Shown here one piece after another: positions 7,088 through 16,774 of a DNA stretch of 64,000 bases. A model generated the notes under the pieces. It saw nothing but the letters and a program-made list of their open reading frames with translations, was not told where the DNA came from and did not search any database. The number at the start of each line of letters is the position of its first letter. Position 1 is the first letter of the stretch. Source of the stretch: Firmicutes bacterium UBA6113 (GTDB lineage: Bacteria > Bacillota > Clostridia > Tissierellales > Sedimentibacteraceae); the NCBI GenBank assembly GCA_002422545.1, contig DIWF01000027.1, forward strand, positions 1-64,000, written 5' to 3'. The position numbers and the translations under genes are program-made.

Positions 7088-10000
7088 ATGAACAAGGTTT
7101 TATTTGAACAATTTCAAAAAACAGAAAAGTATAATAAAGTTATTCAAAATTACCAAAGAGGCAGGAGTCAGCTCGTTCAAAGCATCAACGAGGACGGAAC
7201 TGCCTATTTGGCATGCAATTTTCTGGATACAACAGCTAGTAAAATTCTAATCATTACAAGCAGCGAGACTAAATCCAGAAAATATGAAGAAACAATCAAA
7301 TCATATATTGCAGATTGTGAAAGACTTCAGCCGAAGGAATTTTTGCTTTACAACGTTGACGCTCTAAGTAAAGATGCGGAATACAAAAGAGCTGAAGTTC
7401 TCGACAAAATTCTAAGTTCGAAAAAAGCAATAATAACTGCATCCGTCAATTCTGTCTTAACTAGGGTTATGCCTAAAGATAGGTTTAAGGAAAGTATTAT
7501 AGAATTGAAGTATGGTAAATCTTATGACTTGAACCAGCTCCGCAGCAATTTAATCAGGCTGAAATATGAAAGAGTTGATGCGGTTGAAGGCGTAGGTCAG
7601 TTTTCTGTAAGAGGAGGCATAATTGATGTCTTTTCTCCTTCTGAAGCAAATCCATGCAGAATTGAATTTTTTGATGATGAAGTTGATTCCATAAGATTGG
7701 TTGATTTAAAAACTCAGCGTTCCATCAAAAATTTAAAATCAGTAAGAATAATTCCATGCGGTGATTTGATTTTTCAGAAAGAAGAAATTAAAAAGATTTT
7801 GTCTGAAATTGATTTGGATTATCAAAACAGGCTGAGCAAGATTCACAGCCTTCCAAATTCAAAGGATATTGAAAAAAAGCTAAAAAGCCTTTACAACATT
7901 TACCAGGATAAACTCATGGGAGGAATAGGCATAGAAAATGCAGATTTGCTTGTTCCATTCATAAAAGACAGCTTTGTAAGTGTCCTGGATTACTTCGACG
8001 ATGATTTTGTTCTCATTGTAGATGAACCTGAAAGAATTTTCGAGGAAGAAAAAGCCTTAAATGAAAGTTTTCAGCTTAAGTATAGCGAACTTTTTGAAAA
8101 GGGAGAAATATTCTCCAAGCAAAGCAATGTTTATTTAAGTGACAGGGAATTGATATCAAAAATAACCAGCAGACCTTTTATTTCAATAAACGGCAAAAAC
8201 AAGGCATTTGAAGCAGATGAAACGCTGCAGTTCATGTTCAAGGAACCGCCTTCATATTACGGTAAGCTTGAAGACTTGTCAAAAGATTTGAACCGATTGA
8301 AGTACAAGGGCTATAAAATTGCAATAATCTTAAGCAGCACTGAAGGCTGCTTGAAGCTTCACAACTTATTAAACGATTATGAATGCAGCACAGTTCTTTC
8401 CAAGGACACAAATATTGCAGCCGAAAGCGGACAAGTGGTGATCGTTCCCGGAGAACTAAAAAAAGGTTTTGAATATTACGACAACAAAATACTTGTGCTT
8501 ACTGAAAATGAAATATTTGGTTCGTTCAGAAAAAAGACACACAAGACCAAGAAACAAAAGGGCTCAAAACTAGACGTCTTCACAGATTTAAAAGTTGGAG
8601 ACTATGTAGTACATGAGCACCATGGTATCGGGCAGTATGTGGGCATAGAAAAAATTGAAGTTCAAAACATCAAGAAAGACTATCTTTGCATTAAATACAA
8701 AGGTGAAGATAAGCTGTTCGTGCCTGTTGACCAGATGTCCCTCATTCAAAAATACATCGGTTCAGATTCGGAAAAACCGAAGCTAAACAAGATGGGAAGT
8801 GCTGACTGGGGTAAAACCAAGGAGCGCTCAAAAGCAGCCATTGAAAACATGGCAGGAGAACTGGTCAAATTATACGCCGAGAGAAAAGTGGTTAAGGGAT
8901 TTGCATTTTCACCGGACACGGAGTGGCAGAAAGAATTTGAATACAAATTTCCTTTTGAAGAAACTGATGATCAGTTAAGATGCATAAAGGAAATAAAAAA
9001 AGATATGGAACGCCCAAGTTCCATGGACAGACTTCTTTGCGGAGACGTGGGCTTCGGCAAGACAGAGGTAGCCATGAGGGCTGCATTCAAAGCAGTGATG
9101 GAATCAAAACAGGTTGCAATACTTGTTCCTACAACCATACTTGCACAGCAGCACTACACAAATATAGTGGAGCGGTTCAGAGGATATCCTGTCAAGATTG
9201 AAATGCTAAGTCGTTTCAGGACACCATACCAACAAGCAAAGATAGTAAGCGACCTGAACAAGGGTCTAGTTGATGTAGTGATTGGAACTCACAAGCTTCT
9301 TTCAAAGGATCTTAAGTTCAAGGACTTGGGACTGCTTATAATAGATGAGGAACAAAGGTTTGGGGTTAAGCACAAAGAACAGATAAAACAGCTTAAAACC
9401 AACATAGACGTTTTAACTCTATCAGCAACTCCAATACCGAGAACCCTTCACATGTCCATGATAGGCGTAAGGGATATGAGCATCATATCAGAACCTCCCG
9501 GTGACAGGCTTCCTATTCAGACTTATGTAATTGAACACAACGACGGCATCATCAAAGATGCCATTGAAAAAGAACTTTCAAGAGGCGGCCAGGTTTATTA
9601 TGTGCACAACAAGGTAATTGACATTGAATCTACGGCATCCAGACTGCAAAGACTGATTCCGGAGGCGCGTATAGCAGTTGCCCACGGGCAAATGAACGAA
9701 AGACACCTTGAAAACATAATGCTTGGTTTTGTTCAGAAGGAATATGACATACTTGTATGCACTACTATCATAGAAACAGGCATGGACATTCCAAATGTTA
9801 ACACACTTATAATAGACAATGCAGATCACCTGGGACTGTCGCAGCTTTATCAGCTAAGAGGCAGAATAGGAAGATCAAATAAGATATCCTTTGCGTACTT
9901 AACTTACGAAAAGGACAAAATGCTTTCTGAAGTTGCTGACAAAAGGCTCAAAGCAATCAAGGAGTTCACGGAGTTTGGCTCAGGCTTTAAAATTGCAATG

Positions 10001-10636
10001 CGAGATCTTGAAATAAGAGGATGCGGAAACATACTTGGAGCTGAACAGCATGGACATATGCTTGCCATAGGTTACGACTTGTATGTGAAGTTCCTTGACA
10101 GAGCAGTAAAAGAACTCCAGGGAAAAATGGAACTAGATGAAGATTTTGAAACTTCGGTTGATTTAAGCGTGGATGGCTACATTCCATCAACATACATTGA
10201 AAACGAAGAACAAAAAATTGAAATTTACAAAAAGATTGCAGCAACTTCCGGAAAAGATGACATTTATGACATCACAGAGGAAATTATTGACCGCTTCGGA
10301 AATCCTCCAAAGCAGGTTGACAATCTGCTTAAAATATCATATATAAAATCATTGTGCAAGAAGCTTCATGTGAAGGGGATTACACAGTCTGGAAACACTG
10401 TTAACATTGAAATGAATTCAGGCACTGATTTAAGTCAGGAATTTATAGGCTACTTAATTGAAAATTATAACGCAAAAATAAAATTTGACGTATCTAAGGT
10501 GCCTATGATTAAATATAAATTAGATTCCTCGGAGCAAATGAAAATACTTGAGGAACTTGAAAGATTCTTTGAAATATTAAATAATTACAAAACAGGTTTA
10601 AATGCCTGCCAAGGAGGAAAAAATGAACAAATTTAG
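7088..10636 (+). CDS. mfd: Transcription-repair coupling factor Mfd
   Basis: The 1182-aa product is a full-length Mfd. The N-terminal UvrB-homology region spans about residues 1-330. The RNA-polymerase-interaction (CarD-like) domain starts near residue 497 (LKVGDYVVHEHHGIGQY). The translocase has Walker A GDVGFGKTE near residue 650, a DEEQ box (IIDEEQRFG) near 753, and QLRGRIGRS in motif VI. A TRCF C-terminal domain follows. It removes stalled RNA polymerase and recruits UvrABC. Start at 7088 follows AGAGGTAAGT; an in-frame ATG at 7052 is less likely. It overlaps the start of the next gene by 14 nt, implying translational coupling. Confidence 0.97.
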   Translation: MNKVLFEQFQKTEKYNKVIQNYQRGRSQLVQSINEDGTAYLACNFLDTTASKILIITSSETKSRKYEETIKSYIADCERLQPKEFLLYNVDALSKDAEYKRAEVLDKILSSKKAIITASVNSVLTRVMPKDRFKESIIELKYGKSYDLNQLRSNLIRLKYERVDAVEGVGQFSVRGGIIDVFSPSEANPCRIEFFDDEVDSIRLVDLKTQRSIKNLKSVRIIPCGDLIFQKEEIKKILSEIDLDYQNRLSKIHSLPNSKDIEKKLKSLYNIYQDKLMGGIGIENADLLVPFIKDSFVSVLDYFDDDFVLIVDEPERIFEEEKALNESFQLKYSELFEKGEIFSKQSNVYLSDRELISKITSRPFISINGKNKAFEADETLQFMFKEPPSYYGKLEDLSKDLNRLKYKGYKIAIILSSTEGCLKLHNLLNDYECSTVLSKDTNIAAESGQVVIVPGELKKGFEYYDNKILVLTENEIFGSFRKKTHKTKKQKGSKLDVFTDLKVGDYVVHEHHGIGQYVGIEKIEVQNIKKDYLCIKYKGEDKLFVPVDQMSLIQKYIGSDSEKPKLNKMGSADWGKTKERSKAAIENMAGELVKLYAERKVVKGFAFSPDTEWQKEFEYKFPFEETDDQLRCIKEIKKDMERPSSMDRLLCGDVGFGKTEVAMRAAFKAVMESKQVAILVPTTILAQQHYTNIVERFRGYPVKIEMLSRFRTPYQQAKIVSDLNKGLVDVVIGTHKLLSKDLKFKDLGLLIIDEEQRFGVKHKEQIKQLKTNIDVLTLSATPIPRTLHMSMIGVRDMSIISEPPGDRLPIQTYVIEHNDGIIKDAIEKELSRGGQVYYVHNKVIDIESTASRLQRLIPEARIAVAHGQMNERHLENIMLGFVQKEYDILVCTTIIETGMDIPNVNTLIIDNADHLGLSQLYQLRGRIGRSNKISFAYLTYEKDKMLSEVADKRLKAIKEFTEFGSGFKIAMRDLEIRGCGNILGAEQHGHMLAIGYDLYVKFLDRAVKELQGKMELDEDFETSVDLSVDGYIPSTYIENEEQKIEIYKKIAATSGKDDIYDITEEIIDRFGNPPKQVDNLLKISYIKSLCKKLHVKGITQSGNTVNIEMNSGTDLSQEFIGYLIENYNAKIKFDVSKVPMIKYKLDSSEQMKILEELERFFEILNNYKTGLNACQGGKNEQI

Positions 10637-11576
10637 AAAGTCACTGGGCCTTGCATTAACACTTTGTGTTGCATTAGCTTTAACAGCATGCTCAGACAGC
10701 AATGGCGAAACTACTGACACAATCAATCAAGAAGGTGTTGTTGCTACAGTCAACGACAATACAATAACACAGGAACAATTTGACGAAACATTGCAGTCAT
10801 ACAAGATGATGGTTGAATCTCAGTACGGCGAAGGTGCATGGGACACTGAAATTTCAGCAGGACAAACAATGGGAAGCTACTATGAAAGCTCTCTTTTGGA
10901 TAATATGATACTTGAACTTCTTATGGTTGAAGCAGCAGGAAAAGAAGGAATTACAATGACAGATGAAGACCTTAAGACTCAAATGGATGAATTCAAGGCA
11001 TATTTTGATACAGATGAAGAATACAAGACATTTTTAGAAGAAAAAGCAATGACTGAAGATTACCTGAAGGAATCACTGAAGAAGGAATTCTTAATTAATA
11101 ATTTCCTTGCAATTAAAATAGAAAATTTACAGCCAACAGATGATGAACTTAAGACAATTTTCGACGACCTGAAGATGAATCAGCAGGTAAGAGCAAGACA
11201 CATTTTAGTTAATACAGAAGATGAAGCAAAAACAGTAATTGACAGAATCAACAAAGGCGAAAAGTTTGAAGATCTTGCTAAGGAGCTTTCAGTTGACACT
11301 GCAAGCGGAGCAAACGGAGGAGATTTGGATTACTTCTCATATACAGACATGGTACAGCCATTCTCAGATGCAGCGTTTTCAATGGAAATTGGTGACATAA
11401 GCGAACCTGTCAAATCTGACTTTGGATACCACATCATTGAAGTGACTGATAAGACTGTTGATGACTCAGTAACATTGGAAACAAAGAAAGATGAACTTAC
11501 AGAATATTACAAATCCTACAAATATGAGGACTTGCTGGAAGAATTAAAAAGCAATGCAAACATTGTGAAAAAATAG
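10623..11576 (+). CDS. PrsA-like peptidyl-prolyl cis-trans isomerase lipoprotein
   Basis: The 317-aa product has a lipoprotein signal peptide (LALTAC with the lipidated Cys at residue 23), a SurA-N-like helical region (about 45-185) and a parvulin/PpiC rotamase domain (about 190-290). The parvulin signatures are QQVRARHILVNTEDEA, GGDLDYFSYTDMVQPF and VKSDFGYHIIEV. It is expected on the outer face of the membrane, folding secreted proteins. The AAGGAGGAAAAA ribosome binding site lies within the end of mfd. The same mfd-prsA-type-spoVT order is common in Clostridia (family knowledge). A 185-nt AT-rich gap to spoVT holds only a short AAAAGTAAAT direct repeat and a weak ATTTCC/GGAAAT hairpin. Confidence 0.92.
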   Translation: MNKFRKSLGLALTLCVALALTACSDSNGETTDTINQEGVVATVNDNTITQEQFDETLQSYKMMVESQYGEGAWDTEISAGQTMGSYYESSLLDNMILELLMVEAAGKEGITMTDEDLKTQMDEFKAYFDTDEEYKTFLEEKAMTEDYLKESLKKEFLINNFLAIKIENLQPTDDELKTIFDDLKMNQQVRARHILVNTEDEAKTVIDRINKGEKFEDLAKELSVDTASGANGGDLDYFSYTDMVQPFSDAAFSMEIGDISEPVKSDFGYHIIEVTDKTVDDSVTLETKKDELTEYYKSYKYEDLLEELKSNANIVKK

Positions 11577-11761
11577 CAATAAAAAGTAAATAAAAGTAAA
11601 TAAATGTTGCTATTACTAAAATGTTCTTATATAATATAAAATGATATTTCCAATAATATCCGGAAATAAAAAAGGATAAAATCTATTAAAGTGCAAATAA
11701 TAGAAAATATTAAAAGAAATGTCATATAAATATAAAATTATGCAATTGGAGGAACATTAGC

Positions 11762-12313
11762 ATGAAAGCAACTGGAATTGTCAGAAGAATTGATGATTTG
11801 GGCAGAGTAGTAATCCCAAAGGAGATAAGAAGAACGTTAAGAATAAGAGAAGGGGATCCTTTAGAAATATTTACTGATAGAGAAGGTGAAATTATATTAA
11901 AAAAATATTCACCAATTGGAGAGTTAACTGAATTTGCCGGAGAATATGTGGAGTCTTTGTTTGAAACCACCAGACACATTGCTGTAATAACCGACCGAGA
12001 CGGAGTGATAGCTGTATCAGGAAGCTCAAAAAAAGATTATACTGAAAAAAGATTGAGTCCAGAGCTTGAAAAGATTATTGAAAGCAGAGAAACTTATGTC
12101 ACAAACGGAAATGCTAAGCCAATAAGAATAACTGCAAATGAATTCAACCCTGACAACTACACTAGTCAGATTATATCTCCAATACTTGTTCATGGTGACC
12201 CTATAGGAGCTGTAATGCTTCTTTCAAAAGAAAAAGCAGCAAAGATGACTGAAATTGAAGAAAAATTAATTAAGACAGCTTGCATTTTCTTATCGAGACA
12301 AATGGAAAGTTAA
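11762..12313 (+). CDS. spoVT: Stage V sporulation protein T (AbrB-family regulator)
   Basis: The 183-aa product (Bacillus SpoVT is 178) has an N-terminal AbrB-type swapped-hairpin DNA-binding domain (residues 1-52: MKATGIVRRIDDLGRVVIP, then RTLRIREGDPLEIF) and a C-terminal GAF-like domain. In Bacillus it tunes sigma-G-dependent forespore genes. The GGAGGAACATTAGC ribosome binding site supports the start. Its position after mfd and prsA agrees with the conserved order in spore formers. A terminator follows. Confidence 0.95.
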   Translation: MKATGIVRRIDDLGRVVIPKEIRRTLRIREGDPLEIFTDREGEIILKKYSPIGELTEFAGEYVESLFETTRHIAVITDRDGVIAVSGSSKKDYTEKRLSPELEKIIESRETYVTNGNAKPIRITANEFNPDNYTSQIISPILVHGDPIGAVMLLSKEKAAKMTEIEEKLIKTACIFLSRQMES

Positions 12314-12328
12314 AATTGTATTATCATA

Positions 12329-12361
12329 GGGAAGTTTTCGTAAAGAAAGCTTCCTTTTTTA
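12329..12361 (+). terminator. Rho-independent terminator after spoVT
   Basis: A roughly 10-bp stem GGAAGTTTTC/GAAAGCTTCC with one G-U pair and a short loop is followed by TTTTTTATTTTT. Confidence 0.85.
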
Positions 12362-12473
12362 TTTTTGATAGAAGCAATATCTGCAATAAATTATAATTTT
12401 TCATACATATAATTATGGTTAAATTTACCCAGAGGTGGTATAAATAAAATATAACTGTTAAGTGAGGTGCAAT

Positions 12474-14141
12474 ATGAAAATAAGATTTTTAGGAGCAGTG
12501 CGTGGAGTAACAGGTTCATCCCACCTGATTCAGGCCAATGACAAGAAAATTCTTTTGGATTGCGGGATGTATCAAGGAAAAGATGAGGACTTGAATTATG
12601 AAGAATTTGAAGTCAATCCATCTGAAATTGATTATCTTCTTTTAAGCCACAGCCACATTGACCACAGCGGGAGGATTCCACTTTTGGTTAAGAAAGGGTT
12701 CAGAGGGAAGATTTATTGCTCAAAACCTGCTTATGACCTTTGTCGTATAATGCTCATGGATTCAGCCCACATTCAGGAAAGTGAGGCTGAATGGAAAAAT
12801 GTAAAGGCAAGACGTTCTGGCAGGGCGCTGGTAGAGCCAATGTACACCCAGGAAGATGCAGAATTAAGTTTAAGATATTTTTATCCGGTTCTTTACGACC
12901 AGATAATAAACATAGATGAAAATATTACCGTAAGGTTCAAGGACGCAGGTCATATACTTGGGTCAGCCATTACAGAAGTTTGGATAAATGAAGAAGGCAC
13001 TACAACAAAGCTTGTTTATTCAGGTGACCTGGGAATGAAGGATAAAGCTCTTTTAAGAGACCCTTCAGTGATAGAAAGTGCTGACTACCTGATTATTGAA
13101 TCAACATATGGAAACAGACTGCATGAAAACCTTGAAACAAGAACAGAAGATCTTATTAATATCATATTTGATACTGTTAAAAGAGGCGGGTCAGTAATAA
13201 TTCCATCATTTGCGGTGGGAAGGACTCAAGAAATAATTTATGAGCTCAACAAATATCTTGAATGCCATGATGACAAAAAATCAGACAACAGAAGAAAATT
13301 CATGAACATTCCTGTCTATATCGACAGCCCATTGGCAACAAAAGCTACAGAAATATTCAAACAAAACGCCAATGTGTTTGACGATGAAACAAGGCGCTGC
13401 ATTCTTGAGGGAGACAATCCACTTGAATTTGAAAATCTGCATTTCACACAAAGCGTTGAAGAGTCAAAAATTCTCAATGCATCCAAGGAACCTAAAATAA
13501 TAATTTCAGCTAGCGGTATGTGCGAAGCAGGAAGAATAAAACATCACCTTAAGCATCACCTTTGGAAAAAAGAATCAAGCATTGTGTTTGTAGGATACCA
13601 GGCGGAAGGCACATTGGGAAGAAAAATAATTGATGGTGAAAAGTATGTGAAGGTTCTTGGAGAAGAAATAAGAGTAAATGCACAAATTCACAACGTGCAG
13701 GGATTTTCCGGACATGCCGATAAAAATGCATTGTTAGATTGGATCAGAGGTTTTGAAGAGAAACCTAAGAAAGTGTTCTTGGTTCACGGTGAAGCTGAAG
13801 CAAAATCATCCTTTGCAGCAGAAATTAAAAAAACATTGCAATTAAGCTGCATAATTCCTGAATATAACAAGGTTTACGAAATCAAGAAACAACTAGGTGT
13901 AAAAGAAATAGCACTTGAAGAAGTAAAAGAAACAAGCCAAAGAACGGCAGATAAAACTCAAATAGAAGATTTGAAGAAGGAACTCGAAAAAATTAAGGAA
14001 ATTTTTGAAAAGACAATGGCAAACACAAAATACTATCTTGAGGATGATAAAATAAATACCGAAAAATACAAAGATATCAGCAACAGCATACTTGCACTTG
14101 AAAATGAAATATTGAATTTATCAATGGTAAGCACAAAGTAA
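12474..14141 (+). CDS. Beta-CASP metallo-beta-lactamase (YSH1/CPSF-like ribonuclease family)
   Basis: The 555-aa product has the MBL core with HSHIDH at residues 59-64 and a metal-ligand Asp in YSGDLGMKD. The beta-CASP insert has motif A-C features (IESTYGNR, SASGMCEAGRIKHHL, GFSGHADK). This is the COG1236 (YSH1) group, RNA-processing nucleases in archaea and some bacteria; the bacterial substrates are poorly known. The last 85 or so residues are lysine/glutamate-rich and probably coiled coil, beyond the catalytic fold. Start at 12474 follows GTGAGGTGCAAT. It appears to be a single-gene unit, followed by an inverted repeat at 14155-14196. Confidence 0.9.
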   Translation: MKIRFLGAVRGVTGSSHLIQANDKKILLDCGMYQGKDEDLNYEEFEVNPSEIDYLLLSHSHIDHSGRIPLLVKKGFRGKIYCSKPAYDLCRIMLMDSAHIQESEAEWKNVKARRSGRALVEPMYTQEDAELSLRYFYPVLYDQIINIDENITVRFKDAGHILGSAITEVWINEEGTTTKLVYSGDLGMKDKALLRDPSVIESADYLIIESTYGNRLHENLETRTEDLINIIFDTVKRGGSVIIPSFAVGRTQEIIYELNKYLECHDDKKSDNRRKFMNIPVYIDSPLATKATEIFKQNANVFDDETRRCILEGDNPLEFENLHFTQSVEESKILNASKEPKIIISASGMCEAGRIKHHLKHHLWKKESSIVFVGYQAEGTLGRKIIDGEKYVKVLGEEIRVNAQIHNVQGFSGHADKNALLDWIRGFEEKPKKVFLVHGEAEAKSSFAAEIKKTLQLSCIIPEYNKVYEIKKQLGVKEIALEEVKETSQRTADKTQIEDLKKELEKIKEIFEKTMANTKYYLEDDKINTEKYKDISNSILALENEILNLSMVSTK

Positions 14142-14154
14142 AACATTTCAAATC

Positions 14155-14196
14155 AAAGGGGTGAATGGGGAAGAACACATAACCATTTATCCCTTT
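14155..14196 (+). repeat. Long inverted repeat (14-bp arms) between the beta-CASP gene and iorA
   Basis: Arm 14155-14168 (AAAGGGGTGAATGG) pairs fully, counting two G-U pairs, with 14183-14196 (CCATTTATCCCTTT) around a 14-nt loop. No T tail follows, so it is either a tail-less terminator or an activator site about 90 nt upstream of the sigma-54 promoter. Confidence 0.55.
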
Positions 14197-14286
14197 AAAA
14201 TTGCTGTTCAGAAAACGTTTGTATATTCATTTTTAATAAATGTTGGAAATTAGTTGTTCTTATAAATATTACTGGAATTAAGTTTA

Positions 14287-14302
14287 TGGCACGAAAAATG
14301 CA
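14287..14302 (+). promoter_or_regulatory. Sigma-54 (RpoN) promoter of the iorAB-buk operon
   Basis: TGGCACGAAAAATGCA matches the -24/-12 consensus TGGCAC-N5-TTGCW, with GG and GC exactly 10 nt apart. It lies 88 nt upstream of iorA in the only large gap before this operon. An enhancer-binding protein is therefore required for expression; the window encodes two (36492 and 62252). Confidence 0.85.
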
Positions 14303-14390
14303 TATATTCATATGGAGTATAATTATTTGATGCATTCTTCTTCACTATGCATCCTTTTATAATTATAAAAACAGAAAGGAAGGACAATTA

Positions 14391-16169
14391 ATGAAAAAGT
14401 TATTGACAGGCAACGAAGCTATAGCACTTGGGGCATACGAAGCAGGTGTACATTATGCAGCTGCATATCCGGGAACACCAAGTACTGAAATATTGGAGAA
14501 TATTGCTCCTTATAAGGAAATAACAGCAGAATGGGCACCCAATGAAAAGGTAGCAGTAGAATCTGCCATCGGCGCGTGTTTTGCAGGAGCAAGAACTCTG
14601 ACGGCCATGAAACATGTAGGCCTTAACGTTGCTGCAGATCCATTTTTCTCAATTGGATATACAGGAGTTAACGGCGGTATGGTGCTCATAAGTGCTGATG
14701 ATCCCGGACTTCACTCTTCACAAAACGAACAGGATAACAGATATTATGCAAGAATGGCAAAAGTTGCCATGGTTGAGCCAAGCAACAGCCAGGAATGCAA
14801 GGATATGGTCAAGTCGGCCTTGGAAATAAGCGAAAAATACGACACTTTGGTTATGATCAGAATGACAACAAGGGTTTGCCACAGCAAGTCCATAGTTGAA
14901 ACAGGTGAAAGAACAGAAGTTCCTATAAAAGAATACAAAAAAGATACTCAGAAATACCTTATAGCACCGGCAGTTGCAAAACAGCTCCACGTGAAGGTTG
15001 AACAAAGACTTCAAGAACTAGAGAAGTTCTCCAATGAAACAGAATTAAATTTCATTGAATGGAACGCCAAAAAAATAGGAGTTGTAGCAGCAGGTGTTGC
15101 ATATCAGTATGCAAGGGAAGTGTTTGGGGATACTGCTTCATATTTGAAAATTGGATTCTCATTCCCTCTTCCTATGGAAAAAATCAAAAAATTCGCAGAA
15201 GAAGTTGAAACTCTATATGTTGTTGAAGAACTGGAGCCTTTCATGGAAGAACAAATCAGGGCTGCAGGAATCAAGTGCATAGGAAAGGATAAAATTCCGA
15301 ACACTTGGGAACTTAATCCGGATATTGTTGAAGAAACATTGTTTGGTACAAAAAGAGAAACAATAGACTATGACAAGACAGTTGCTGTTAGAAGACCCCC
15401 AACTCTTTGCGCAGGATGTCCTCACAGAGCATTTTATTATGAACTGTCAAAGAGAAAAAATGTCATGATTACAGGAGACATTGGCTGTTACACGTTGGGA
15501 GGGGCAGAACCTCTTAATGCAATGGATACAATAATTTGCATGGGAGCAAGCATTAGCATGGCTCATGGAGCTAAAAAGGTATTTGAAAAGGGCAATGTTG
15601 AAAAACGTCTTGTGGCAACAATAGGGGACTCTACATTCTTCCATTCGGGAATGACAAGCCTTCTGGATGTTGTTTACAATAAAAGCAACACAATCACGTG
15701 CATACTTGACAACAGAATAACTGCAATGACAGGCCATCAGGAAAACCCTGGAACAGGATTCACTCTTCAGGGAGATACGGCTAAAATAACTGACATTGAA
15801 AAAGTGGTAAGTGCTCTTGGGGTTGAACATATAAAGACAGTAAATCCCCTGAACAATGTCGAAATGAAAGCTGCTCTAGACTGGGCATTTGCTCTTGAGG
15901 AGCCGTCGGTAATTATTTCAAGATATCCATGTGCTCTTAAAAAATATTCTGATGCAGACATAGAAGAATTTGGTCCTATTAATGGCGTTTGCGAAGTTGA
16001 TTACGACAAGTGTATAGGCTGCAAGAAGTGCGTAAGCACAGGCTGCCCTGCCATTTATTACAATAAAGCAATTAAAAAATCAAACATAAACAAGGTTCAG
16101 TGCGTAGGATGCAAGTTGTGCATGCAGGTATGTCCTGTAAAAGCTATCAGTAAGGTTGGTGATAAATAA
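14391..16169 (+). CDS. iorA: Indolepyruvate ferredoxin oxidoreductase, alpha subunit
   Basis: The 592-aa product has the IorA domain order: pyrimidine-binding domain (about 1-180), linker domain, TPP-binding domain (GDIGCYTLGG, GDSTFFHSG) and a C-terminal 2[4Fe-4S] ferredoxin module (about 540-590: CIGCKKCVSTGCP and CVGCKLCMQVCP). The complex oxidatively decarboxylates aryl pyruvates from Phe, Tyr and Trp transamination to aryl-acetyl-CoA and reduces ferredoxin. GAAAGGAAGGACAATTA precedes the ATG. It is the first gene of a sigma-54-controlled operon with iorB and buk. Substrate range is inferred from the family; branched or aliphatic 2-oxoacids are possible. Confidence 0.95.
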   Translation: MKKLLTGNEAIALGAYEAGVHYAAAYPGTPSTEILENIAPYKEITAEWAPNEKVAVESAIGACFAGARTLTAMKHVGLNVAADPFFSIGYTGVNGGMVLISADDPGLHSSQNEQDNRYYARMAKVAMVEPSNSQECKDMVKSALEISEKYDTLVMIRMTTRVCHSKSIVETGERTEVPIKEYKKDTQKYLIAPAVAKQLHVKVEQRLQELEKFSNETELNFIEWNAKKIGVVAAGVAYQYAREVFGDTASYLKIGFSFPLPMEKIKKFAEEVETLYVVEELEPFMEEQIRAAGIKCIGKDKIPNTWELNPDIVEETLFGTKRETIDYDKTVAVRRPPTLCAGCPHRAFYYELSKRKNVMITGDIGCYTLGGAEPLNAMDTIICMGASISMAHGAKKVFEKGNVEKRLVATIGDSTFFHSGMTSLLDVVYNKSNTITCILDNRITAMTGHQENPGTGFTLQGDTAKITDIEKVVSALGVEHIKTVNPLNNVEMKAALDWAFALEEPSVIISRYPCALKKYSDADIEEFGPINGVCEVDYDKCIGCKKCVSTGCPAIYYNKAIKKSNINKVQCVGCKLCMQVCPVKAISKVGDK

Positions 16170-16744
16170 TGGATACTAAGAACATTTTATTAGTAGGCGT
16201 TGGTGGTCAGGGTACAATACTCGTGAGCAAAATTTTATCCACAGGACTCATGGATGCAGGATATGACGTCAAAATGTCAGAAATTCACGGTATGGCTCAA
16301 AGAGGTGGAAGTGTTTCAACTCAGGTAAGGTATGGGGAAAAAATTTATTCTCCTATTATAGGCATTGGTCAAGCAGACATACTTGTTTCATTTGAAACAA
16401 TGGAGACCCTGAGATGGCTTGAATTTTTAAAACCTGATGGAGTTGTTGTAGTAAACGACTATGAAATACCTTCAGCTCCCATACTTACGGGAAAAGCTGA
16501 TTACCCTCAGGGCATAATTGAAATGATAAGCGATAAAGCAAGAACAAAAGTTGTAAATGCTGCAGATATTTCTGAAAAGTTGGGCAACATGAAGGTAATG
16601 AACGTTGTTCTCTTAGGAGCTCTGGTAAAAATGATGAATCTCACAGACATTGACTGGGAAAAAGCAGTCAGAGCTTCCGTGAAGGAAAAATTTGCAGAAC
16701 TGAATGTAAATGCATTTAATGCAGGCATGGAAGCAGTAAGTTAA
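16169..16744 (+). CDS. iorB: Indolepyruvate ferredoxin oxidoreductase, beta subunit
   Basis: The 191-aa gamma-type 2-oxoacid:acceptor oxidoreductase subunit begins NILLVGVGGQGTILVSKIL and contains MSEIHGMAQRGGSVSTQVRYG, the standard IorB signatures. It shares one base with the iorA stop (TAATG), indicating translational coupling, and forms the IorAB complex with it. Confidence 0.95.
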   Translation: MDTKNILLVGVGGQGTILVSKILSTGLMDAGYDVKMSEIHGMAQRGGSVSTQVRYGEKIYSPIIGIGQADILVSFETMETLRWLEFLKPDGVVVVNDYEIPSAPILTGKADYPQGIIEMISDKARTKVVNAADISEKLGNMKVMNVVLLGALVKMMNLTDIDWEKAVRASVKEKFAELNVNAFNAGMEAVS

Positions 16745-16774
16745 AATACAATAGATGAAGAAAGGCAGAATTAT

